From Gelidibacter salicanalis (GTDB lineage: Bacteria > Bacteroidota > Bacteroidia > Flavobacteriales > Flavobacteriaceae), in the NCBI RefSeq assembly GCF_007997285.1, contig NZ_VORX01000010.1, positions 1-64,000 of the forward strand: DNA of 64,000 bases, in the 5' to 3' direction. Each line of letters begins with the position of its first letter. Position 1 is the stretch's first letter. This document shows positions 1-7,833 of this stretch, piece after piece. The notes beneath the pieces are model-generated. The model saw only the letters and a program-made list of their open reading frames with translations. It had not been told where the DNA came from and did not search any database. A program made the translations under genes and the position numbers.

Positions 1-1595
1 CCGGCAAAGATGTAACCATCAATGCCGGAGATAAGGTGACCCTTTCTGCTACGGGGGCGAAGTACTTTAAGTGGAGTACCGGCGACAAGACATCTACTAC
101 CACGGTTCGGCCAACAGCCACTACGACCTACAGTGTACGGGGCACCAATGATGACGGATGCGAAGGCACGGATACCGTAACAGTGATCGTGAAAAAGGAA
201 GAGTCTGCAGGTATTACGGCAGATGCGGGAGTAGAGCAGACCATCTGCGAGGGTTCCAGCGTCACTCTATCGGCCACTGGCGGCTCTACTTATTTATGGA
301 GCACAGGAGATAAAACCCAAACTATTACCGTAGTTCCGGAGAAGACAACAAAATATACCGTTACCGCCTATGATAGTACGGGAAAAAAATCTGACAGCGA
401 TGAGGTTTCAGTAAGAGTCAACCCGTATGCCAAAGTAAATGCCGGAAAGAATGTCACCATCAATGCTGGAGAAGAGGTTACCCTCTCTGCTACGGGGGCC
501 AAATATTTTATGTGGAGTAACGGAGTCAAAGAGTCCAGTATTACGGTTCAGCCGACGGTTACTACAACCTACAGTGTGCGGGGCAAGAATGATGATGAGT
601 GTGAAGGTAGGGATAAGGTCACCGTAACCGTGCTGAACAATGATAGAGCAGTGGCTGATGCAGGTTCAGACCATACCATTTGTGAAGGATCAACTATAAC
701 ACTTAATGCAGAAGGTGGAGATTCCTATTTATGGAGTACTGGGGAAACCACATCCACCATTGTCGTAAATCCAACAACTACTTCAAAGTATTCAGTTACA
801 GCCTATGTTGGTGAAACTGAAGATACAGATGACGTTATAGTTTATGTAGACTCAAAACCTAATGTAAATATTACCAATGGTACAGAGACTTCAATTCTTA
901 AAGGAGAGTTTATAACCCTTTCGGCTACTGGTGCAAAAACATATAAATGGAGTAATGGTTCTACTGACCCTAATATAGCAGTGAGTCCAGAATCCACTAA
1001 ATCCTATAGTGTCATTGGTAGCGTAGATAAATGTTCTGCGACAAAATCAATAACCGTTAATGTTTATGACAAAGTGGTGGCAAATGCAGGTAAGGATGTG
1101 ACAATATGTAAGAATGAAACAACAATTCTCACCGCTAAAGGTCCTGAAAACAGTAATTATTTATGGAGTACTGGTGAGACTACGAAAAGTATTATTGTAG
1201 AGCCCAAAGTGGATACCGAATACTCTGTAATGGTTTACCATGATTTAGATACTGACACAGACAGTGTTATGGTAAAGGTCGAAGACTGTAAAACTTCCCC
1301 AGACATCATTGATCCAACCACAGATATAATTGAAGGGTCAACAGAACTGAAATTGTCAATTTACCCTAATCCTACACATGGATTAGTACATATCAACATT
1401 TCAGGCCTTACTAATCTATCAAGTATTCACTTGTATGATATTTCCGGCAAGTCCTTATATAATGAAACGATTAATAATGGTCAAACAAAAAGTTACGTAA
1501 AAAAATTGAATTTATCAGATTATGCAGCGGGTATTTACCTATTACAACTGGTAGATAACCAACGCGTTATTACTAAAAAAATCGTGGTAAGGTAA
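1..1595 (+). CDS. T9SS-exported repeat adhesin, C-terminal part (5' end outside window)
   Basis: The reading frame is open from the first bases of the window, so the gene begins upstream and only its end is seen. The protein is made of about 72-residue Ig/PKD-like beta modules of two alternating kinds. The A kind carries LSATGAK (codons near 42, 483 and 918). The B kind carries a TIC(E/K) motif followed by YLWSTG. Each A-B pair spans about 435-441 nt and three pairs are visible. The last ~80 residues form a type A T9SS sorting domain: YPNPTHG, then LYDISGK, then the ending AAGIYLLQ...KKIVVR. By family knowledge the protein is exported across the outer membrane by T9SS and held on the surface or released. 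Ligand unknown. G+C falls strongly from the first to the last repeats. Confidence 0.93.
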   Translation, partial: GKDVTINAGDKVTLSATGAKYFKWSTGDKTSTTTVRPTATTTYSVRGTNDDGCEGTDTVTVIVKKEESAGITADAGVEQTICEGSSVTLSATGGSTYLWSTGDKTQTITVVPEKTTKYTVTAYDSTGKKSDSDEVSVRVNPYAKVNAGKNVTINAGEEVTLSATGAKYFMWSNGVKESSITVQPTVTTTYSVRGKNDDECEGRDKVTVTVLNNDRAVADAGSDHTICEGSTITLNAEGGDSYLWSTGETTSTIVVNPTTTSKYSVTAYVGETEDTDDVIVYVDSKPNVNITNGTETSILKGEFITLSATGAKTYKWSNGSTDPNIAVSPESTKSYSVIGSVDKCSATKSITVNVYDKVVANAGKDVTICKNETTILTAKGPENSNYLWSTGETTKSIIVEPKVDTEYSVMVYHDLDTDTDSVMVKVEDCKTSPDIIDPTTDIIEGSTELKLSIYPNPTHGLVHINISGLTNLSSIHLYDISGKSLYNETINNGQTKSYVKKLNLSDYAAGIYLLQLVDNQRVITKKIVVR

Positions 1596-1623
1596 ACTGT
1601 CATTAGTATTTATATGCCAGCAT

Positions 1624-1654
1624 AAAGCCGTCTCAAATCTTGAGGCGGCTTTTT
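1624..1654 (+). terminator. Rho-independent terminator after the surface protein gene
   Basis: A 12-bp stem (AAGCCGTCTCAA with TTGAGGCGGCTT, one G-T wobble) with a 3-nt loop is followed by a T run. It lies about 30 nt after the stop codon. Confidence 0.85.
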
Positions 1655-1954
1655 CCATTATACCAAATGTATATATGTAACAGGTACTATTATAAAGGTT
1701 GTCTGCTTTGTGATGTATGATTCAGCGCGAGAAGCAATAGGCTTTTGTAAAGAAAGCATATGCTGAATTTTCCAAGCCCTCAGGAAAGTGTTTTCAACAT
1801 TGTAATTAATCATATTTAAACGAGTTTATTGATGCGGCTCTGTGATTTATAAGGAAAAGTCCATTAAAAAGTAGTTTAGCATATATTAACTGGTTGCTTA
1901 CAATTTACATTATGAGGTAATTTATATCGGAGCACGAATGCGGAAATGTAAGAC
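1655..1954. other. Intergenic stretch without a recognised gene
   Basis: AT-rich space between two convergent genes. I see no convincing open frame, RNA gene or repeat in it after the terminator hairpin at its left end. Confidence 0.5.
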
Positions 1955-3058
1955 TCAAATAAGTTCTTCTAAAGTGTCTTCTGTCTTTAACTTATAAATT
2001 TGATATTGAACCCACATCGCTGCAAATGTGACATAGTAAAATCCAAAAAAGTTATGGTTTGCCATTAAAAATAAAGCTAACGCAATTATTTGCATAATTA
2101 GATTAGGTGCTCTGCGGAAGTAAATGAAACTCATATAAAGCAAGTAAATGATATACATCACAAAAATAATGAAGGGTATAATTCCTGCCTCTCCTATTAT
2201 TCTTAAATACGTATTATGAACACCTAAGTTCATATTGCCCTTTCCTGAAAATGTTCCGTATCCATTACCTATTAACGGAGAATCATAAATTTGATCATAA
2301 AATAATGCCCATGTGTCGGCTCTCGAATCGGAAGTTATTTCTTGATTGGAAACCTTTTCATTGCTTACCAAATTTTTCAGCTGGTTAAACCGCGGATTAT
2401 TTAGGCCTACCAGTTCATCTATAAAAAATAATGTACCTAAGATCAATACACCACTACCTAAAATACGGAGATTTTTGATACTTATTTTTAAGGAGATTAA
2501 ATTAATAAAAAGCCAGATAACAATAAATGTTCTGGAGAAGGTTAGCAGTCCTGCTAATGTAAATACAAACTGTCCTATATATTTTAAACTTGCTCTTTTC
2601 AAGCCATAGGTTAAGGCAAATCCCGTTATGCAAATAAACCCGGCTACATTCGGATTGAGATAAAAGCCAGAATAACGCCCAAAACGCGTTGGAAAAAATA
2701 TGGATTCGACCCCAATACTCAACGCGCCAATCAATAGAAACACATAGAGTTCAGTGATTTTAATGTGTTTGGAGAGTTCATACCCACATATAATAAAAAG
2801 TAGATATTTTATAAATTCCATTAAAAAGGTAAACGGATCACCAGAATATTGCAGTCCTGAAATGGAATAAAACAGTAAAGCAATAATCAACAGCCACCAA
2901 TTAGGAGCAGACTTTTTTTCTAAAAAATAATATATGGCTAATAATACTATGGTTGCATAACTTAATATGCTCCCGAGAGCACCTCCGTAAATAGACAAAG
3001 CAATTGAAGGCAAGTTCAATATCACTAAAGCAAAAATTATATATTTTAAAATTTTCAT
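1955..3058 (-). CDS. O-antigen ligase / Wzy-type polymerase family membrane protein
   Basis: A 367-residue polytopic inner-membrane protein with roughly ten hydrophobic segments. In the C-terminal half it has the family signature: SRADTWALF, then SPLIGNGYGTF, then a periplasmic loop with GVHNTYLRIIGEAG. This is the pattern of the Wzy_C/O-antigen ligase family, which either polymerises polysaccharide repeat units or ligates glycan to lipid A core or protein. Which of these it does cannot be read from sequence. It starts 22 nt after the stop of the upstream glycosyltransferase, so the two are probably co-transcribed. It converges on the T9SS surface protein gene. Confidence 0.85.
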   Translation of the reverse strand: MKILKYIIFALVILNLPSIALSIYGGALGSILSYATIVLLAIYYFLEKKSAPNWWLLIIALLFYSISGLQYSGDPFTFLMEFIKYLLFIICGYELSKHIKITELYVFLLIGALSIGVESIFFPTRFGRYSGFYLNPNVAGFICITGFALTYGLKRASLKYIGQFVFTLAGLLTFSRTFIVIWLFINLISLKISIKNLRILGSGVLILGTLFFIDELVGLNNPRFNQLKNLVSNEKVSNQEITSDSRADTWALFYDQIYDSPLIGNGYGTFSGKGNMNLGVHNTYLRIIGEAGIIPFIIFVMYIIYLLYMSFIYFRRAPNLIMQIIALALFLMANHNFFGFYYVTFAAMWVQYQIYKLKTEDTLEELI

Positions 3059-3080
3059 AGTTTTAGTAGTATATAATCGC

Positions 3081-4181
3081 TTATTTGATGTGCCTTGTTA
3101 TAATAGCACCCCATTGGGCCGTAACCTTTTTACTGGTATAATGTTCTGAAGTTTCCCTAGCTTTTTCTGAAAATTGTGTTCTTAAGTTTTCGTCAGAAAT
3201 CAATTGAGAAATTTTTGAAGTTAATAAATTCTGGTCATCAACCGGTACCAAGAACCCATTAACACCATCATTGATTAAGTCTGAAGGCCCATAATCACAA
3301 TCCGTGGATATACAGGGTAAACTAAAATGCATTGCCTCTAATAGTGCGTTAGGGAAGCCTTCTGATCGCGATGTAAATACAAAAAGCGATGCTTTATTAT
3401 AATAATTATGAATGTCTTTTATATGTGATAAAATTTCAATTTTATCTTCTAGATGATAAGACTTTATCAGTTCTATTAAAGTTGTCTTTTTAGGACCTGC
3501 TCCAATAATTATGACTTTCCAACCCTCTGGCTTTAGAGTGTTAAAAGCATTGATTAGTTTATAGTGTTGTTTATCATCATTAAGCCGTCCCACGGAAAGT
3601 ATAATGTTTTCTCTTGTAACAGATTCGTTTCTTAATAGAGACAGTTCTGAAGATAATGGATTGGGGAGTATAGAGATGTCAAGCGATTTACCAATAGGTT
3701 CATAAAACCGTTTCACGTTTTTTGTCTGTACAATTAAATGATTGGCCAAGGGGTAGACAAGCTTTCTCAAAATCAACCAAAATTTAGGAATGGCATTGCT
3801 TTTTGGATTATTACGTTCACTTATCAAACATGGGATGTGATTTAATTTTGCAGCCACCGTAGCAATTATATTTGCAGAAGTTATAAACCCTATAAGCAAG
3901 TCAATCTGTTCATTTTTGGTAATTTTGGATACTCTTCGCGTTAAGTCAAAATTCAATTTGATAGATCCAATGGCTGAGACTGGTTTATCAATGTCATCAA
4001 AGCATGATATCACCTTAATTCTATTGTCTAGAGGATAGAATGGGTCAGATTTTGTAAATGTAATAATGGTAACTTGATATTTTTCAACAAGTTGATTGCT
4101 TAGAGTTGAAATAACGCGTTCTGCACCACCTGGTCTTAGAGCCCCAATGACAAAAGCTATTTTCTTTTTATTTGTTTTCAG
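3081..4181 (-). CDS. Family 4 glycosyltransferase with an anomalous 5' end
   Basis: The C-terminal half is a GT-B fold GT4 domain. It shows SVGRLNDDKQ, IIGAGP and the donor-binding E-x7-E motif in SEGFPNALLEAMHF. The first in-frame GTG is at 4013, which would give a 310-residue protein lacking the acceptor-binding start. The same frame stays open upstream and encodes a typical GT4 N-terminus (KKKIAFVIGALRPGGAERV) up to a TAA at 4236-4238. There is no ATG, GTG or TTG in between. I placed the start at a CTG (4181), but an ATT at 4220 is equally possible. An ATG at 4307 lies in frame but on the far side of the TAA. The gene may therefore use a non-standard start or be damaged. It likely makes surface polysaccharide together with the downstream Wzy-like protein. 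Confidence 0.75.
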   Translation of the reverse strand: MKTNKKKIAFVIGALRPGGAERVISTLSNQLVEKYQVTIITFTKSDPFYPLDNRIKVISCFDDIDKPVSAIGSIKLNFDLTRRVSKITKNEQIDLLIGFITSANIIATVAAKLNHIPCLISERNNPKSNAIPKFWLILRKLVYPLANHLIVQTKNVKRFYEPIGKSLDISILPNPLSSELSLLRNESVTRENIILSVGRLNDDKQHYKLINAFNTLKPEGWKVIIIGAGPKKTTLIELIKSYHLEDKIEILSHIKDIHNYYNKASLFVFTSRSEGFPNALLEAMHFSLPCISTDCDYGPSDLINDGVNGFLVPVDDQNLLTSKISQLISDENLRTQFSEKARETSEHYTSKKVTAQWGAIITRHIK

Positions 4182-4238
4182 AACCTTAACTAAATTAGTA
4201 TTTAGACTATTATCTTTAATGGAAGAAGATGGTTTTTA

Positions 4239-4477
4239 TAAGCAACAAAGTTTATTTTGAAATAGTAAAGGCACATCATAGTACCTATATAAACTTCGGT
4301 TAAACATGTGTATATCTTCTCTATTTCAAAATATATATTTTATTGTTTGAAATAGGCCACAATATACTCAAATAATTATTTCATTTGGATAGTCCGTAAA
4401 TATATTTAAAATGTTCCCTAAGATGGAAGCAGCGCGATGATTGTGGAACTAAAAATGTGGTATAGGTTGTCTGAAGC
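4239..4477. other. AT-rich intergenic region upstream of the glycosyltransferase
   Basis: No gene is recognised. On the minus strand a 23-codon frame (ATG at 4307, TAA at 4236-4238) is in register with the glycosyltransferase and may be its disrupted start or chance. No clear TAnnTTTG promoter element was found reading toward the glycosyltransferase. Confidence 0.4.
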
Positions 4478-4858
4478 CTAATCATTTACATGTAAAACAA
4501 TAGTTTCAACAGTGGCCAAAGAATCGCAATTTTTAACTTGCAATCTAAACTCTTGCTCCTTATAGCTGTTTTCTATAATATAAGTTTTACATGGTTCAGT
4601 TTTGGTATCACTTTCTGAAAAATTGACTGATCCATATTTAATCATATCAGAAACCACGGTGGTGTCTAAGTCAAATGTTCGCATGGTTTGTAAAGCTTCT
4701 TCAGAGAATGCTTTCTTATTCAAGGAAATAATTTTAGTGGTTCTGGCATTGGGACTGTAAGCGCAGGAAGTTTTTTTCCCGCTTAAAAAGAAAGCAAGGA
4801 TAACTAAACCAATGGAAAAGCCACCTAAATAATAGCCCAAACGATGAATAAATTTCAT
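4478..4858 (-). CDS. DUF4258 domain-containing membrane-anchored protein
   Basis: A 126-residue protein with one N-terminal hydrophobic segment (about residues 8-26, ending FFLSGKK) and a small globular domain. It carries the DUF4258 pattern of flavobacteria: an early SCAYSPNARTTK segment, VNFSESDT, CKTYIIE and a late CDSLATVET. Two or three conserved cysteines are present. Function unknown. Its ATG follows the alanine dehydrogenase stop by one nucleotide, so the two are co-transcribed and probably translationally coupled. Confidence 0.8.
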   Translation of the reverse strand: MKFIHRLGYYLGGFSIGLVILAFFLSGKKTSCAYSPNARTTKIISLNKKAFSEEALQTMRTFDLDTTVVSDMIKYGSVNFSESDTKTEPCKTYIIENSYKEQEFRLQVKNCDSLATVETIVLHVND

Positions 4859-4859
4859 T

Positions 4860-6059
4860 TTAAAAAATTAAGAGATTGACGTCACTGTATTTTAAATCGA
4901 ACCAATTGGCAACCGACTTGTTTGTTAAAATACCGTGGTAAAAGTACAATCCATTTTTTAAACCTCTGTCAAAACGTAGTGCATTTTCGATTCCGCCATC
5001 GTCGGCAATTTTTAAAAGATAAGGAGTAAACATATTACTGATTGATACAGAGGCTGATCGAGAATAGCGTGCAGGAATATTAGGCACACAATAATGAACA
5101 ACTCCATTGTGTTCAAAGGTAGGTTTATCGTGGGTGGTCACTTCACTGGTTTCAAAACAGCCACCCATATCAATGCTCACATCAATAATTACTGCCCCAG
5201 ATTTCATGCAATCTACCATAGATTCAGTGACCACAATTGGCGCCCTATTAGTGCCGCGTACGGCGCCAATAGCTATATCACAACGTTTCAAAGCTTTCAG
5301 TAAATTTTTAGGCTGCAGAGTTGAGGTGTATAAGGTTCTGCCTAAATTGGATTGAACCGACCTTAATTTGGTGATTGAGTTGTCAAATATTTTAACATTC
5401 GCCCCCAAACCAATGGCTGAGCGTGCGGCAAATTCGCCAACAGTACCAGCCCCAATAATGACGACTTCGGTGGGTGGAACCCCACTGATATTCCCAAACA
5501 TCAGCCCATTACCTCCGTTTATATTGGACAGGAGTTCAGCGGCAATAAGTATGGATGCAGTTCCGGCAATTTCGCTTAAAGATCGCACTGCAGGATAAGA
5601 GCCGTCATCGTCTTTTATAAACTCAAAAGCCAAAGCGGTAATGCGCTTTGCCGCTAAAGTTTCAAAATATTTCTTGTTTTGGGTTTTAAGTTGGAGGGCA
5701 GAGATTAATAAGGTTTGTGGATTAATCATCTTAATTTCATCCAAAGATGGCGGTTCCACTTTTAAAATAATAGGGCAGGAGTACACTTTTTCGGTGTCTT
5801 TGGTGATTTCGGCACCAGCTTCGCTATACGTTTTATCTTTAAAATTAGCGCCTTCGCCAGCACCAGCTTCAAGCATAACCCGATGACCGTTAGAGACGAT
5901 CGCCGATACTGCATCTGGAGTTAAACAGACGCGTTTTTCCTGAAAATAAGTCTCTTTGGGAATGCCTATAAAAAGCTTTCCTTTTTTTTTATAGATTTCG
6001 AGCGTCTCTTCTTGAGGAAGTAACTGTTCTCGGGTAAAAGGGGACATTGATTTGCTCAT
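4860..6059 (-). CDS. ald: Alanine dehydrogenase
   Basis: A 399-residue protein of the alanine dehydrogenase/pyridine nucleotide transhydrogenase family. It interconverts L-alanine with pyruvate and ammonia using NAD in the cytoplasm. The N-terminal catalytic domain begins with IGIPKETYFQEKRVCLTP and continues with LKVEPP, which supplies a substrate lysine. The Rossmann domain has VVIIGAGTVGEFAARSA near residue 200 and FDNS at the end of the second strand. PNIPARYSRSAS is the conserved late motif. Length fits the family. The 3' end is next to the DUF4258 gene. The N-terminal extension of about 25 residues before the core is typical of flavobacterial versions. Confidence 0.92.
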   Translation of the reverse strand: MSKSMSPFTREQLLPQEETLEIYKKKGKLFIGIPKETYFQEKRVCLTPDAVSAIVSNGHRVMLEAGAGEGANFKDKTYSEAGAEITKDTEKVYSCPIILKVEPPSLDEIKMINPQTLLISALQLKTQNKKYFETLAAKRITALAFEFIKDDDGSYPAVRSLSEIAGTASILIAAELLSNINGGNGLMFGNISGVPPTEVVIIGAGTVGEFAARSAIGLGANVKIFDNSITKLRSVQSNLGRTLYTSTLQPKNLLKALKRCDIAIGAVRGTNRAPIVVTESMVDCMKSGAVIIDVSIDMGGCFETSEVTTHDKPTFEHNGVVHYCVPNIPARYSRSASVSISNMFTPYLLKIADDGGIENALRFDRGLKNGLYFYHGILTNKSVANWFDLKYSDVNLLIF

Positions 6060-6120
6060 TTGAATTTGAAATAGGCACTCAAATTACAAATATTTATTTT
6101 AATACGGGCGTTCTAAATTA

Positions 6121-6663
6121 TTAGAAGTACTCGTTGACTTTTTCAAAAAAATTCTTTGGTTTTATTCTGAACTCATCTTCTAATTCTTGCATTGTTTTTC
6201 CCGCGTCGTTGATTTTGCTAAAAATTTTCGCTCTAATCAAATAAATCGAAGGTATTACTATAGCCATAATGGGAATTAAATAGAAGAATTGCTTGCTGTC
6301 AACATATTTTAAATCATCATTTAAAACAGTAAAAACCTGAAACGAGAACATGCATATGGGCACTAAGAGTACATGATACCACCAATGTCTACAAGTGAAA
6401 AACCAAATAAATAATAATAATAAAGGAATAACTTTATTTGCTAATGTCCACGCCACAGTCAATGCACTTCCATAAAATTTACTATCGTACGTAAATAAGA
6501 ATGTGTGCCAGACTGGAACGTCGGGCACACTTTCATATAAATAAAACAAATAGGGGGTAGCTGCGATTAAAGTCGCAATTATACTTCCTATTATAAAATT
6601 CTTTTTATCCGTGCGTCGGAACTCTGATTTTATCTCTGTCAATTTGGGTTTTTGTTTGTTCAT
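6121..6663 (-). CDS. Hypothetical membrane protein (about four TM segments)
   Basis: A 180-residue protein that I do not recognise. Hydrophobic stretches lie near residues 24-42, 72-88, 92-112 and 125-145, with charged ends. The hydrophilic C-terminus (EDEFRIKPKNFFEKVNEYF) is probably cytoplasmic. The chosen start overlaps the end of a tiny exported-peptide frame by 59 nt. A TTG eight codons in is a possible alternative start. It lies 61 nt upstream of ald on the same strand. Confidence 0.6.
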   Translation of the reverse strand: MNKQKPKLTEIKSEFRRTDKKNFIIGSIIATLIAATPYLFYLYESVPDVPVWHTFLFTYDSKFYGSALTVAWTLANKVIPLLLLFIWFFTCRHWWYHVLLVPICMFSFQVFTVLNDDLKYVDSKQFFYLIPIMAIVIPSIYLIRAKIFSKINDAGKTMQELEDEFRIKPKNFFEKVNEYF

Positions 6664-6748
6664 TTAAATCAATAAGATTTGTCGCTTGTGCAGTGAACAA
6701 TGCACCTCCAAATATTGCTAATGCAATAACGTACTTTTTTGTTTTCAT
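6605..6748 (-). CDS. Tiny exported peptide (47 aa)
   Basis: A short frame beginning MKTKKYVIALAIFGGALFTA, a clear signal peptide with basic start, hydrophobic core and an AQA cleavage-like site. A polar mature part of about 25 residues ends KIRVPTHG. An AT-rich leader and a TAATTTTG promoter-like element sit upstream. The frame overlaps the start of the following membrane protein gene by 59 nt in another frame. Function unknown. It is too small for a firm call, but the composition is that of a real secreted peptide. Confidence 0.5.
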   Translation of the reverse strand: MKTKKYVIALAIFGGALFTAQATNLIDLNEQTKTQIDRDKIRVPTHG

Positions 6749-6780
6749 AATTCTAGGGTTTTTAATTAATTAATTTGATT

Positions 6781-6788
6781 CAAAATTA
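6781..6788 (-). promoter_or_regulatory. TAnnTTTG -7 element upstream of the tiny exported peptide
   Basis: Read on the minus strand the bases are TAATTTTG, matching the Bacteroidota -7 consensus. They lie 32 nt before the ATG at 6748. The nearest TTG upstream is about 28 nt away, longer than usual. Confidence 0.4.
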
Positions 6789-6956
6789 GTCTGAACACGT
6801 AGTAAATCGTGTTAAACAAACGTTAAAATAAATCCCTAAACCCTTGTAAACGTTACGGTTTTCCCGTACTCTTCAAAATTGACGTGGGGTGCCGATGCCT
6901 AATTTTTGCAAATTATTTTCTGCTTTTTTGCTTAATGTTGGTTTCAGTTAGTTTTT

Positions 6957-7361
6957 TTAATCAATATATAGCGTTCTTGAGCCGTCTACATTCGATTTTA
7001 TAGTAATTTTAGTGTATTCTTCAGGCAGTAAATGCTCAATTCGTTCTGGCCATTCTATAAAAACATAGTGATCAGAAAACAGATAATCTTCAATTCCGAA
7101 ATCCAGCGCCTCTTCTTCGTTCTTTATTCTATATAAATCAAAATGGTAAATGAGACCATCTTTGATCTCATATTCGTTGACTATAGAAAATGTTGGACTA
7201 CTAACATTTCCTAAAATACCCAGTTGTTTTGACAATGCTATGATCAAAGTGGTCTTTCCTGAGCCCATATCGCCATAGAATAAAAGCGTTTTAGAAGTGA
7301 GTTGTTTTATAATAGCGTCTGCAACAGATTGAATATCTTCAAGTTGATATGTAAATTCCAT
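6957..7361 (-). CDS. tsaE: tRNA threonylcarbamoyladenosine biosynthesis ATPase TsaE
   Basis: A 134-residue P-loop protein of usual family length. The Walker A motif is GDMGSGKTT (about residues 30-38), followed by SSPTFSIVNEY and HFDLYRI, then the terminal FIEWPERIEHLLP. All are diagnostic of TsaE. By family knowledge it is the ATPase partner of TsaB/TsaD in making t6A at position 37 of ANN-decoding tRNAs. It lies downstream of porX on the same strand, separated by a 470-nt gap. Confidence 0.92.
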   Translation of the reverse strand: MEFTYQLEDIQSVADAIIKQLTSKTLLFYGDMGSGKTTLIIALSKQLGILGNVSSPTFSIVNEYEIKDGLIYHFDLYRIKNEEEALDFGIEDYLFSDHYVFIEWPERIEHLLPEEYTKITIKSNVDGSRTLYID

Positions 7362-7710
7362 TGATACATTTAATAATTATTTTGCCAGACAATAATAGAC
7401 ATTATTACTGAAAAGAACTAATAAAAAATGCATTTCGTCGGGATTTTGATGCGTTACATGGAGCTATTGTCGAATATAGGGTTAAAACCCTGCAAGTTAT
7501 TGCAGTTATTCTAGTTCTTATAATGTTTTCGTCTTGTTGTAGGTCACAACTACTTTCTGAATTCTCATTCCAGAAGTATTTTGAGTTGTCTTTCGTAGGA
7601 TGACACCTTTTGATTACCCTGTTTTAGAAAGGGAATACAACAACGTTGACGTGTTTTAATGGTCCACATATTAACTTACCTTTTTCGGATTGACCTACTG
7701 TAAAAAGCAT
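7362..7710. other. Intergenic region, possible decayed repeat remnants
   Basis: No gene is recognised between tsaE and porX. Around 7575-7605 there is a segment whose minus strand reads GTGTCATCCTACGAAAGAC, of the general kind seen in short dispersed repeats of flavobacteria. I cannot show a second copy in this window. Confidence 0.3.
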
Positions 7711-7795
7711 GTTTTCATCTCGATAAAGCGAGGAGTGAGTGTTGAGAAATCTCAGGATTATATGACTCCTCTTCGTTCCTCATTCGAGATGATAA
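7711..7795. repeat. Intergenic imperfect inverted repeat (CATCTCGA arms)
   Basis: CATCTCGA at 7716-7723 is mirrored by TCGAGATG at 7784-7791, with further partial pairing outside and inside (GCGAGGAGTGAG against GTTCCTCATTCG). The 60-nt interior holds GAGAAATCTCA. It resembles small REP-like dispersed elements of Bacteroidota and sits just after the porX stop. Confidence 0.45.
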
Positions 7796-7833
7796 GCTGT
7801 TTTAAAACTATGAACTTCCAATCCGAAGTGCAT

